A stretch of 64,000 nt of DNA from Pacificibacter maritimus (lineage in GTDB: Bacteria > Pseudomonadota > Alphaproteobacteria > Rhodobacterales > Rhodobacteraceae): positions 372,001-436,000 of the forward strand of contig NZ_RKQK01000003.1 in NCBI RefSeq assembly GCF_003814915.1, written 5' to 3'. Numbering within the stretch: position 1 is the first letter of the stretch; every line of letters starts with the position of its first letter. Of this stretch, positions 42,825 to 50,692 are shown piece by piece. Both the position numbers and the translations under genes were made by a program. The notes beneath the pieces were generated by a model. The model saw nothing but the letters and a program-made list of their open reading frames with translations, made no database searches and was not told the origin of the DNA.

Positions 42825-43243
42825 CGCAGGCCTTTACACTCTCACGGCAAGTGGAATTCAATCATTGCGATCCCGCTGGGATTGTCTTTTACCCAAGATA
42901 CTTCGAAATGATTTCGTCCACCGTGGAACGCTTTTTTGCCGACGCCATAGGCCACAGCTGGCAGGATATGCTGGTGAACGACATGGGAACACCGACTGGC
43001 AGCATTGATGTGCGCTTTCGGGCGCCATCGCGTTTGGGGGATTGGATCGACATCACCCTCACCGTCTCACGCATCGGCACGTCTTCGGCTGTTTTGCAGT
43101 TTGAATGCACCAGCGCGGGCGAGACCCGCTTTACAGGCTCGATCACCATCGTCCACGCCAACACCACCACCGCGAAATCCGCGCCTTGGCCAGATGCTAT
43201 CCGTCAAAAAATGGCGGCCTATCTAAGCCCACCTAACACTTAA
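42821..43243 (+). CDS. second hotdog acyl-CoA thioesterase (4HBT family)
   Basis: The 140-residue protein carries the 4HBT motif VEFNHCDPAGIVFYPRYFEM with the catalytic-type aspartate and is related to the protein at 39075. The GTG at 42821 is chosen since it overlaps the SDR stop as GTGA and gives the normal family length; an earlier codon would add 22 residues reading through the SDR end. Role inferred from the operon: hydrolysis of an aromatic or ring-derived CoA thioester. Confidence 0.85.
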   Translation: MTQAFTLSRQVEFNHCDPAGIVFYPRYFEMISSTVERFFADAIGHSWQDMLVNDMGTPTGSIDVRFRAPSRLGDWIDITLTVSRIGTSSAVLQFECTSAGETRFTGSITIVHANTTTAKSAPWPDAIRQKMAAYLSPPNT

Positions 43244-43258
43244 TCAGGAAAACGCTTT

Positions 43259-43675
43259 ATGACCTCTCTTTCACCGCACATGTTCTTACAACCTGATGGA
43301 TGGGCGCCTGCCAAAGGCTATGCCAACGGCATGATGGCCGAAGGCAAAATGGTGTTCACTGGTGGACTTGTGGGCTGGAACGCTCAGCAAGAATGGGAAC
43401 ACACCGATATGGTTTCGCAGTTCCGCCAGACGCTGGAAAACATCGTCGCAGTCCTTGCCCAAGCCGGCGCCAAGCCTGAACACCTTGTGCGGCTGACGTG
43501 GTACATTACTGACAAAAAAGAATATAACGACAACTTGCGCGGCTTTGGCGCTGCTTACCGTGACGTGATTGGGCGCCACTTCCCAACGATGGCAGTGGTA
43601 CAGGTTGCAGGCCTTATGGAAGACGAAGCGCGTGTTGAGATCGAAGCCACTGCTGTGATCCCGCATGACGACTGA
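43259..43675 (+). CDS. RidA-family enamine/imine deaminase
   Basis: The 138-residue Rid protein has the typical PDGWAPAKGYANGMMAEGKMVFTGG opening split over residues 13-37 and the closing arginine-glutamate segment RVEIEATAVIP. Rid proteins hydrolyse enamines and imines to carbonyls plus ammonia. In this operon the expected product of the aminobenzoyl-CoA monooxygenase-reductase is an amino-oxo-cyclohexene carbonyl-CoA, which is an enamine; a dedicated RidA may remove its nitrogen (inference). It overlaps the next gene by 11 bases. Confidence 0.85.
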   Translation: MTSLSPHMFLQPDGWAPAKGYANGMMAEGKMVFTGGLVGWNAQQEWEHTDMVSQFRQTLENIVAVLAQAGAKPEHLVRLTWYITDKKEYNDNLRGFGAAYRDVIGRHFPTMAVVQVAGLMEDEARVEIEATAVIPHDD

Positions 43676-44051
43676 CGCGCTTACACCCGCAACATTAATC
43701 ACGGTCGCCCCTTATAGCGAGGCAACGCCAAGCGGCGCGATCTTTGGCGGCTGGATCATGTCGCAATTGGATCACGCGGCAGGGCTCGCAGGGCGCACCA
43801 TATCTGGCGGCCCCGTTGTGATCGCCAGCATCCGAGAACTGAACTTTCTCGCAGCGCTCTTTGCGGGTGAGGCCCTCAGCGTCCACGTCAAACTCACGTG
43901 CAAAGGTAGCAGTTCGTTTAATGTTGCGGTGAATGCTTTTGCCAAAACAGGCCCCGAAGATCGGGGCATTTTTAGGGCAGATGTGTTGCTTGTGGCAGTT
44001 GATGGCGATGGAAAGTCGCGCAAATTTGAGCTTAGCGACGCCTCCGCTTGA
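43665..44051 (+). CDS. third hotdog acyl-CoA thioesterase (YciA-like)
   Basis: The 128-residue protein has the acyl-CoA hydrolase pattern TPSGAIFGGWIMSQLDHAAGLAG, where the aspartate is the catalytic type residue, and a VIASIRELNFLAALFAGEAL strand pair. It belongs to a different hotdog subfamily from the two 4HBT proteins. The ATG lies within the end of the RidA gene. It is the last enzyme gene before the marR promoter. Confidence 0.82.
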   Translation: MTTDALTPATLITVAPYSEATPSGAIFGGWIMSQLDHAAGLAGRTISGGPVVIASIRELNFLAALFAGEALSVHVKLTCKGSSSFNVAVNAFAKTGPEDRGIFRADVLLVAVDGDGKSRKFELSDASA

Positions 44052-44120
44052 AAAAGCGTGGCTTTCAACGTGATCAAAGCTGCTTTCACTTTGCCCTAAA
44101 TCCCTCAGGCTGATATGTAG

Positions 44121-44139
44121 ACGTGTCTGTCTGACACGT
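44121..44139. promoter_or_regulatory. perfect inverted repeat upstream of marR, candidate operator
   Basis: ACGTGTC (44121-44127) and GACACGT (44133-44139) form a perfect 7-bp repeat with a 5-nt spacer, 18 nt before the marR start. Size and symmetry are those of MarR-family operators, which suggests autoregulation. Confidence 0.6.
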
Positions 44140-44156
44140 ATTAATTTGGACGCTAT

Positions 44157-44621
44157 ATGAACACGCAATCTGATCACAAAATCAAAGACGCAGGCCTTGC
44201 GCGCCAACGCTTGCGGCTATGGCTGCAAATGCTGAAAGCCGTGCGTCACGTGGAAAGCGATTTGCGTGAAAAACTGCGCTCGGGCTATGACACCACTTTG
44301 CCACGCTTTGACGTATTGGCCGCTCTCTATGCGGAACCAAACGGCATGCGCATGAGCGAGTTGTCACAGCATTTGGTTGTGTCCAATGGGAATGTCACAG
44401 GCGTTGTTGAGCGCTTGGTGTCTGATGGCCTTGCAGAGCGCAAAAATATGGCCACAGATCGACGCGCCTTTTTGGTTAAAATTACCGATGAAGGGCGCGC
44501 GCTAATGGATGACATGACGGCTCAACACCTGAACTGGATCGATGACATGTTTGAGCAAGTGACCGAAGCGGATGCGGCGCGCGGCATTTCGATCATGTTG
44601 GACGTGCGCAACAAAGACTAA
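44157..44621 (+). CDS. MarR-family transcriptional regulator
   Basis: The 154-residue protein has the MarR winged helix (RFDVLAALYAEPNGMRMSELSQHLVVSNGNVTGVVERLVSDGL and the wing RKNMATDRRAFLVKIT). Members near aromatic-degradation genes usually respond to an aryl-CoA or free aromatic acid. It follows the thioesterase by 105 nt and has its own candidate operator. It is convergent with the SDR gene at 44655. Confidence 0.88.
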   Translation: MNTQSDHKIKDAGLARQRLRLWLQMLKAVRHVESDLREKLRSGYDTTLPRFDVLAALYAEPNGMRMSELSQHLVVSNGNVTGVVERLVSDGLAERKNMATDRRAFLVKITDEGRALMDDMTAQHLNWIDDMFEQVTEADAARGISIMLDVRNKD

Positions 44622-44654
44622 ACGCCCCCGCCCGCAATTGGACGAGGGCAAATT

Positions 44655-45464
44655 TTAAAAGATGCCAGTCTCTTGGGCGACGCGTCGATAGCCTGCGCCA
44701 GCCGTGAACCCGCCATCAATCACAAAGTCTTCGCCCGTGATATAGGCCGATCCTTTTGACGCCAAAAACAGCACCAATTGCGCCACCTCATCGGCCTCGC
44801 CCGAGCGCTGCATCGGGGTCATATTGATCATCGGTTCCAAATGGGGGGATCCGCGATTGAGATCGGTCACAATCAACCCCGGACAAATCGCATTCACACG
44901 CACACCGTCGCGAGCATATTCCATCGCCGCGGACCGCGTAAGACCGCGCAACGCCCATTTGGACGAGGTGTAAGCAGGATCGTAATGCCCAGAAAAGCCG
45001 CTATTTGACGAAATATTGATGATACTGCCACCACCGCTCTCGATCATCATGGGCGCACAGAGTTTGATGCCCATAAAGGCCCCCGTTGCGTTGACATCCA
45101 TGACTTTGCGCCATTCATCAACCGACATATCGCGGATGATTTTGCGATTGATGATCCCTGCATTGTTGACCAGAATATCCAGTCGCCCAGTCCATGATGT
45201 CACGGCATCAAGTGCCGCGACCCAAGCTGTTTCAGACGTCACATCAAGGGGTTGAAACCGAACATCGTAACCCGCATCCGTCAGGCGGCTTGCCAGTGCA
45301 ACACCTTCGTCATTCAAAACATCGCAGATCAAAACGCTTGCGCCAGCACAGGCCAGAAGTTCGACCTCGACCGCGCCTTGGCCACGCGCTCCGCCCGTGA
45401 CGATCGCCGTTTGGCCAGACAAATCTGACAATGCATTTTTGGCCTTTTCGAAGTCTACACTCAT
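44655..45464 (-). CDS. SDR-family oxidoreductase
   Basis: The 269-residue short-chain dehydrogenase has TGGARGQGAVEVELL as cofactor motif, NNAG (VNNAGIINRK) and the catalytic Tyr/Lys in YTSSKWALRGLTRSAAM. The start is the ATG at 45464, overlapping the stop of the FAH-family gene as ATGA; an earlier ATG would extend into that gene. It is the last gene of a three-gene operon cupin-FAH-SDR. Its substrate is probably a ring-derived hydroxy acid, not defined here. Confidence 0.85.
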   Translation of the reverse strand: MSVDFEKAKNALSDLSGQTAIVTGGARGQGAVEVELLACAGASVLICDVLNDEGVALASRLTDAGYDVRFQPLDVTSETAWVAALDAVTSWTGRLDILVNNAGIINRKIIRDMSVDEWRKVMDVNATGAFMGIKLCAPMMIESGGGSIINISSNSGFSGHYDPAYTSSKWALRGLTRSAAMEYARDGVRVNAICPGLIVTDLNRGSPHLEPMINMTPMQRSGEADEVAQLVLFLASKGSAYITGEDFVIDGGFTAGAGYRRVAQETGIF

Positions 45465-46303
45465 GCTTGCACCATCAACTGGCATTGTTCACCAAGACCT
45501 GAAGCGCCCAAAGTCACAACTTGCCCAGCGCGCAAAAACGTCGGTGGCTTCATGCCCAGACCGACACCAGGCGGCGTGCCCGTTGCGATGATATCGCCCG
45601 CTTCCAAAGTCATGAACTGAGAGATGTAATGCACAATGAACGCCACATCGAAAATCATTGTTTTGGTATTACCTGTCTGACGGCGTTCGCCATCCACATC
45701 CAACCACAAATCGATATTTTGGATATCGTCAAATTCGTCTTTCGTGACCATCCACGGACCAACGGGGCCAAAGGTATCGTGGCTCTTACCCTTGATCCAT
45801 TGCCCGCCGCGCTCGGATTGAAAGCGCCGCTCTGACACATCATTGACCAAAGCATAGCCCGCGACATGATCCAAAGCACTTGCTTCATCAACGTATTTTG
45901 CACGGCTTCCGATCACGATCCCCAATTCGACTTCCCAGTCTGTCCGGTCCGAACCGCGCGGGATTTCCACATCATCGTTCGGGCCACAAAGAGAGGTCGG
46001 CGCTTTTGAAAACAACACTGGCTCTTCTGGAATATCTTTGCCAGTTTCGCGCGCGTGATCCGCGTAGTTCAAGCCAACACACAAGAATTTTCCGGGCCGC
46101 GCAATCGCGGACCCAATGCGTGGCTTGCCGTCGACAAGCGGCAGCGACGACAGATCAGCGGCGGCAATTTTTGCCAAACCCTCAGGTGAAAAGGCGCTGC
46201 CATCGATGTCAGTCACCACATCGCTCAAATCGCGCAGCTTACCATCGGCATCAAGAATTGCGGGGCGTTCGGCACCTATCGGCCCGTAGCGGAGAAGCTT
46301 CAT
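45461..46303 (-). CDS. fumarylacetoacetate hydrolase family protein
   Basis: The 280-residue protein has the FAH fold: GLNYADHARETGKDIPEEPVLF, the metal-binding acid residues of DWEVELGIVIG, GYALVNDVSERRFQ and the closing GDIIATGTPPGVG. Family members hydrolyse C-C bonds of 2,4-dioxo acids or act as hydratases and decarboxylases in aromatic routes. The ATG at 46303 follows GAAAGGA; the upstream ATG at 46351 has no such site. It probably acts late in the ring-degradation pathway. Confidence 0.88.
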   Translation of the reverse strand: MKLLRYGPIGAERPAILDADGKLRDLSDVVTDIDGSAFSPEGLAKIAAADLSSLPLVDGKPRIGSAIARPGKFLCVGLNYADHARETGKDIPEEPVLFSKAPTSLCGPNDDVEIPRGSDRTDWEVELGIVIGSRAKYVDEASALDHVAGYALVNDVSERRFQSERGGQWIKGKSHDTFGPVGPWMVTKDEFDDIQNIDLWLDVDGERRQTGNTKTMIFDVAFIVHYISQFMTLEAGDIIATGTPPGVGLGMKPPTFLRAGQVVTLGASGLGEQCQLMVQA

Positions 46304-46372
46304 AAAAAGTCCTTTCAAAGCGCGGCACTTGTCAGGAACAGTCCGTTCCAACGTGGCACGCTGATAATGTGA

Positions 46373-46798
46373 TCAAGAACGGCGATAGCCTTCGAGGGCA
46401 TCATCCGGCACCTCTGGCAGGTTGGTCACCAAGTTGTCAGGCGTGCGACAGGTCAACCAAACAAGTTCTTCTGTCGTGCTCATATTCACTTCGACGTGCG
46501 GCATGTAGGGCGGCACAAATACGAAGTCGCCTTCATGTAAGTCGGTGTATTCTTTGTAGTCATCACCAAAGTAAATCCGACCATGCCCCTTTAGAACGTA
46601 ACCGCCCGTTTCACATTCTTCGTGATGATGTGGCGGGGAACGGTGACCCGGCTCATTGGTGACGCGTCCAAACCAGATTTTGGTTGCTGGTGTGTGCTGC
46701 GGGCTCACGCCAGATTTGCGAACACAATCGCCGGACTGCGAGGTGCCACCATCTAGCTCTGTCGCGCGCGTGACGACGGGAACAACTTTTTCGGTCAT
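46373..46798 (-). CDS. single-domain cupin protein
   Basis: The 141-residue cupin has the metal-binding motif in SPPHHHEECETGGYVLKG (about residues 53-70) and the second histidine in VPPYMPHVEVN (about 97-107). It could be a small metal-dependent dioxygenase or a binding/isomerase protein. As first gene of the cupin-FAH-SDR operon and divergent from isatin hydrolase, a role in indole or aminobenzoate breakdown is likely. The start is preceded by CAGGAGG. Confidence 0.82.
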   Translation of the reverse strand: MTEKVVPVVTRATELDGGTSQSGDCVRKSGVSPQHTPATKIWFGRVTNEPGHRSPPHHHEECETGGYVLKGHGRIYFGDDYKEYTDLHEGDFVFVPPYMPHVEVNMSTTEELVWLTCRTPDNLVTNLPEVPDDALEGYRRS

Positions 46799-47140
46799 TG
46801 GAAATGCCTCCTGAATTTATTCACAGCAGCTCAGCTGCACTTGGCAAAATGTGGCACCATTTATTTTAAACTTCAAGCATTTTATGAAAGACAACGCATT
46901 CACACGCAAACAGCCCCATCGGTGAGTCGCCTGACTTCACCATGAGATTCTGCACTATTTTTCAGCTATATTGCGACTTTAAGCTCCGCGTGGTGACATT
47001 TTGTTGAGCGTAGAGCTCTCAATTCATGGGAAATTCCAAGAAAATTGCTCAAAAATAAATTTTGTTCTTGAAGAAAAATATTACATGCATTTGCATATAC
47101 CTAAAGAAAATTAGAAAAGTCCCAACGGAGAATCATACCC
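46799..47140. promoter_or_regulatory. divergent promoter region between cupin and isatin hydrolase genes
   Basis: This 342-nt AT-rich interval must hold both promoters. It contains GCAGCT-C-AGCTGC (46826-46838), a perfect 6-bp repeat just upstream of the cupin gene, an ATTTTAAACTTCAAG stretch near 46860 and ATGCATTTGCAT near 47085 just before the isatin hydrolase gene. No reading frame is supported. Confidence 0.45.
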
Positions 47141-47935
47141 ATGACATCGCAAAATACGCTCGCAGAGGTCGCCACTGGTCTGCTCGATGGCTCGATCAAA
47201 GTGGTGGACTGCACCGCCCCCCTCGGCCCTGATACGCCCCTTTTGAAACTGCCTGAAGATTTCGCCGACAATACCCCTAAGATCGAGATCCATAAGATTT
47301 CTGAGTACGGGGATCGCGGCCCATGGTGGGCGTGGAACTGGCTGAAAATTGGCGAACACTCCGGCACACACTATGATGCGCCGCACCATTGGATCACTGG
47401 CAAAGACTTTCCTGACGGCTCTGTCGACACCATCGCGCCTCAAAACTTTGTTGCTCCAGCGAATGTCATCGATTGCTCAAAAGAAGCAGCAGAAGACAAT
47501 GATTTCTTGCTGACTGTTGAGCACATCAAAGCTTGGGAAGCCGAACACGGCGACATCAAAGAAGGCGAATGGGTGCTGATGCGCACAGATTGGGATCAGT
47601 ACAACACGGACGAAGACAAATACCTCAACGCAGATGAGAATGGCCCCCACACACCTGGCCCGACGGCTGAGGCGATCATCTACCTGATGGAAGATCGCAA
47701 AGCACTTGGATGGGGCACGCAGTGCATCGGCACCGACGCAGGGGCAGCGGGTGGATTTGAAATCCCGTTTCCGGCTCACAACCTTTTGCACAAGCATAAC
47801 AAATACGGCCTCGCTTCTTTGGCCAACCTCAGCGAACTGCCCGCCAAAGGCGCAATTTTGATCGCAGCCCCGTTGAAAATCGTCAAGGGCACAGGGTCTC
47901 CGATCCGCGCGCTTGCCCTTGTGCCAACAACATAA
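47141..47935 (+). CDS. isatin hydrolase (metal-dependent cyclase family)
   Basis: The enzyme hydrolyses the lactam of isatin to isatinate, a step in indole-3-acetate breakdown. The 264-residue protein has the HxGTHxDxPxH manganese/zinc motif at H73-G75-T76-H77-D79-P81-H83. Its overall sequence, for example DNTPKIEIHKISEYGDRGP, the stretch GEHSGTHYDAPHHWITGKD and PAKGAILIAAPLKI, closely resembles the isatin hydrolases described from the marine genus Labrenzia, as far as I recall them. Kynurenine formamidase is the main alternative in this fold. It leads the gene row marR-iorA-iorB. Confidence 0.82.
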   Translation: MTSQNTLAEVATGLLDGSIKVVDCTAPLGPDTPLLKLPEDFADNTPKIEIHKISEYGDRGPWWAWNWLKIGEHSGTHYDAPHHWITGKDFPDGSVDTIAPQNFVAPANVIDCSKEAAEDNDFLLTVEHIKAWEAEHGDIKEGEWVLMRTDWDQYNTDEDKYLNADENGPHTPGPTAEAIIYLMEDRKALGWGTQCIGTDAGAAGGFEIPFPAHNLLHKHNKYGLASLANLSELPAKGAILIAAPLKIVKGTGSPIRALALVPTT

Positions 47936-48082
47936 GTGAGCCACGACATCGCCACATCAACCGACATCGCCATCATGGGTTCGGGCATCAAAGGCCCGTA
48001 TCCCATCGGTGCATCCACCCACCCTAGATCTGGCCTTTCAGGCGGATCAGGGGTCTTAACCGCGAAAGAGCTGGGCGCATGA
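47936..48082 (+). pseudogene. C-terminal remnant of an NAD(P)/FAD-dependent oxidoreductase
   Basis: A frame of 48 codons starting GTG directly after the isatin hydrolase stop ends GPYPIGASTHPRSGLSGGSGV..KELGA, which matches the carboxyl end of phytoene-desaturase-like FAD oxidoreductases (usually GASTHPGGGVSG plus a short helix). The N-terminal hundreds of residues are missing. It ends in an ATGA overlap with marR, the spacing expected if a full gene once stood here. A functional micro-protein is less likely. Confidence 0.55.
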
Positions 48083-48525
48083 CGGATTACACAGATCACC
48101 TAGAACAGTTCACCCCCTATTTGATGAACCGCATTACTGCGCGCTACAACAAAGGGGTCGAAGCGGCTCTCAAAGAGGCTGGAATATCTGTCGCGCAAAT
48201 GCGGGCTTTGGCCTCTTTGGTCGAAGCGGGCCCCTGCACGATCACTGAGCTGTCCGTACTCACCGTCATCAAGCAATCAACCCTATCGCGCACTTTGGAC
48301 ACGATGGAGGCGGCAGGGCTGATTTTACGTATAGCGCAAGACAGCGACAGTCGCTTTCGCCAGATCAGCCTCACAGACGCAGGCCGCACAGCGTACGAGG
48401 CCGCTTGGCCGTCCATGCTGTCAATGAGCGACGTCATGCTGAATTCACTGAACGCCGACGAACGCGAGACATTCAACACTTTGCTTTTGCGGATCCTCTA
48501 CGACATCCGCCACCACGACTTTTAA
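48079..48525 (+). CDS. MarR-family transcriptional regulator next to iorAB
   Basis: The 148-residue MarR protein has the winged helix (ISVAQMRALASLVEAGPCTITELS, then KQSTLSRTLDTMEAAGL, wing RIAQDSDSRFRQISLT). It lies 11 nt before iorA and is probably cotranscribed with it. MarR-type regulators are known in indole-3-acetate degradation loci of other bacteria, so sensing of an indole or aryl-CoA is a fair guess. Confidence 0.88.
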   Translation: MTDYTDHLEQFTPYLMNRITARYNKGVEAALKEAGISVAQMRALASLVEAGPCTITELSVLTVIKQSTLSRTLDTMEAAGLILRIAQDSDSRFRQISLTDAGRTAYEAAWPSMLSMSDVMLNSLNADERETFNTLLLRILYDIRHHDF

Positions 48526-48536
48526 AGGAGCCAGAC

Positions 48537-50681
48537 ATGGCAGAACGTTCTTTCGCCAAGGAAGTCCAGAAACTGAAGATGGGCGCAGGCGAGACCTTCA
48601 CTGGTGAAGGCATCTTGGCCATCACCAAGGCCCTGTTAGAAAACGGCGTGGGCTATGTGGGCGGCTACCAAGGTTCGCCGATTTCGCATTTGATGGATGT
48701 CTTGGCAGATTCCCAAGAGATTTTAAGCGAATTGGGTGTGCACTTTGAAGCCTCGGCCTCAGAGGCCACGGCCACGGCCATGTTGGCGGCCAGTGTGCAC
48801 TATCCCATTCGCGGCGCTGTGACCTATAAGTCCGTCGTCGGCACGAATGTTGCCTCTGATGCCTTGTCGAACCTCGCCTCTGGCGGTGTGACGGGCGGCG
48901 CATTGATCATCATCGGCGAAGACTACGGCGAAGGGTCGTCGATCATGCAAGAGCGCACCTATGCTTTTGCGATGAAGTCTCAGGTCTGGATGCTAGACCC
49001 ACGCCCCAATTTGCCCTCTATCGTGCAAGCGGTCAGCGACGGGTTTGAGATGTCGGAGATTTCGAACACGCCTGTGATGTTGCAAATGGGCATTCGGTCT
49101 TGCCACGTTCACGGGCACTTCGAAGCCCAAGACAACCAACGCCCAGACATGACGGTAAGTGACGCGCTGGAAAATCCCAAACGCGATTTGGAACGCATCG
49201 TCTTGCCGCCCGCGACCTACATTCATGAAGCGGAAAAGCTGAGCAAACGCCTGCCTGCTGCGCAAAAGTTTATCATCGACAAAGAGATCAACGAACGCTT
49301 TGGCTCCCCCAAAGGCAAAGTCGGGATCATCGTTCAAGGCGGCACCTACAATACGGTGATCCGCGCATTGAACCGCCTTGGTTTGGCCAATCTATATGGC
49401 GACACCGACGTCGACATGCTGGTGCTCAACTGTGTTTATCCTTTGGTACCGGATCAAATATTGGAGTTCTGCGAAGGCAAAGATGCCATTCTGGTCGTTG
49501 AGGAAGGTCACCCTAATTACATCGAACAACAAATCGGCCATATGCTTTTCCAGTCTGGAAAATCCGTCAAACTGGAGGGTAAAGGCACGTTGCCGATGGG
49601 CGGCGAATACACGGGCCAAGTGATGGTCGATGGCTTAGGCGAATTCTTTTCCACATATGCGCCAAAGATGCTGCCCGTGGCGAAGGTCACCACCAACGAA
49701 GAACCCATTCAGATCCCCGATTTGACCAACTCTTTGCCTGCGCGCCCACCAGGGTTTTGCACGGGCTGCCCTGAACGGCCTATTTTTGCTGCCACGAAAC
49801 TGGTCGAAGAAGAGCTTGGCGAACACCACATCGCGTCTGATATCGGCTGCCACCTGTTTTCGATCATGCCGCCTTTTGACATCGGCGCGACCACAATGGG
49901 CTACGGTCTTGGACCTGCCTCTGCCTCGGCCTTTCACAACGCTGACAAAGAAGGGCGTCGGTCGATCTCATTCGTCGGTGATGGCGGATTTTGGCACAAT
50001 GGCCTTACATCGTCAGTTGGCAACGCAGTGTTCAACAAAAATGACAATGTCATCGTGATCGTCGACAACTATTACTCTGCCGCGACAGGCGGCCAAGACA
50101 TCCTGTCTTCGCGTGCGACCAACAAAACCAAGCAGACCCAAAATTCTATTGTCACCGCATGTAAAGGCATGGGCGTCAAATGGATTCGCCAGATCGATCA
50201 CACCTATGACGTGACCAAAATGCGCGACACATTGAAAGAGGCTCTGACAACCCAAGTCGAAGGCCCGAAAGTCATCGTGGCGTCCTCAGAATGCATGCTC
50301 AACAAACAACGGCGCGTGAAACCGCAACTGGCCAAAGCCGCTAAAGACGGCAAACGCGTGGTCCGCCCACGCTTTGGTGTCGACGAAGATATATGCACCG
50401 GTGATCACGCCTGTATGCGCCTGTCTGGGTGCCCATCTTTGTCGGTGAAAGACACAGGCGATCCCTTGCGTGACGATCCGGTGGCCGCCATCGACCAGAC
50501 CTGCGTCGGCTGTGGCAACTGTGGCGAAGTGGCTGATGCGGCTGTGCTTTGCCCATCATTCTATCAAGCTGAAATCGTGTCGAACCCCAGCGATTTTGAA
50601 AAAAGACGCGCCTCTCGCACAGGCAAAATCATCGGATGGTTGCAAAATCGTCGTGACGCCAAACGTGTGGCTTTTGCCTAA
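48537..50681 (+). CDS. iorA: indolepyruvate ferredoxin oxidoreductase, alpha-type subunit
   Basis: The enzyme oxidatively decarboxylates aromatic 2-oxoacids such as indolepyruvate to the acyl-CoA. The 714-residue protein has the pyrimidine-binding domain (VGGYQGSPISHLMDVL), an SGCP-like cysteine pair (GFCTGCPERPIF), the thiamine-diphosphate motif GDGGFWHNGL near 480 and a C-terminal iron-sulfur region from C620 (CTGDHACMRLSGC and CVGCGNCGEVADAAVLC). The ATG at 48537 follows AAAGGAG; an upstream in-frame codon would run back through marR. It is followed 11 nt later by iorB. Confidence 0.9.
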   Translation: MAERSFAKEVQKLKMGAGETFTGEGILAITKALLENGVGYVGGYQGSPISHLMDVLADSQEILSELGVHFEASASEATATAMLAASVHYPIRGAVTYKSVVGTNVASDALSNLASGGVTGGALIIIGEDYGEGSSIMQERTYAFAMKSQVWMLDPRPNLPSIVQAVSDGFEMSEISNTPVMLQMGIRSCHVHGHFEAQDNQRPDMTVSDALENPKRDLERIVLPPATYIHEAEKLSKRLPAAQKFIIDKEINERFGSPKGKVGIIVQGGTYNTVIRALNRLGLANLYGDTDVDMLVLNCVYPLVPDQILEFCEGKDAILVVEEGHPNYIEQQIGHMLFQSGKSVKLEGKGTLPMGGEYTGQVMVDGLGEFFSTYAPKMLPVAKVTTNEEPIQIPDLTNSLPARPPGFCTGCPERPIFAATKLVEEELGEHHIASDIGCHLFSIMPPFDIGATTMGYGLGPASASAFHNADKEGRRSISFVGDGGFWHNGLTSSVGNAVFNKNDNVIVIVDNYYSAATGGQDILSSRATNKTKQTQNSIVTACKGMGVKWIRQIDHTYDVTKMRDTLKEALTTQVEGPKVIVASSECMLNKQRRVKPQLAKAAKDGKRVVRPRFGVDEDICTGDHACMRLSGCPSLSVKDTGDPLRDDPVAAIDQTCVGCGNCGEVADAAVLCPSFYQAEIVSNPSDFEKRRASRTGKIIGWLQNRRDAKRVAFA

Positions 50682-50692
50682 GGATCCTGCCC

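Noticed and set aside
47141-47935. Kynurenine formamidase (kynB)
   Set aside because: Same metal-dependent cyclase fold, but the overall sequence is closer to what I know of isatin hydrolase, and no other kynurenine pathway gene is in the window.
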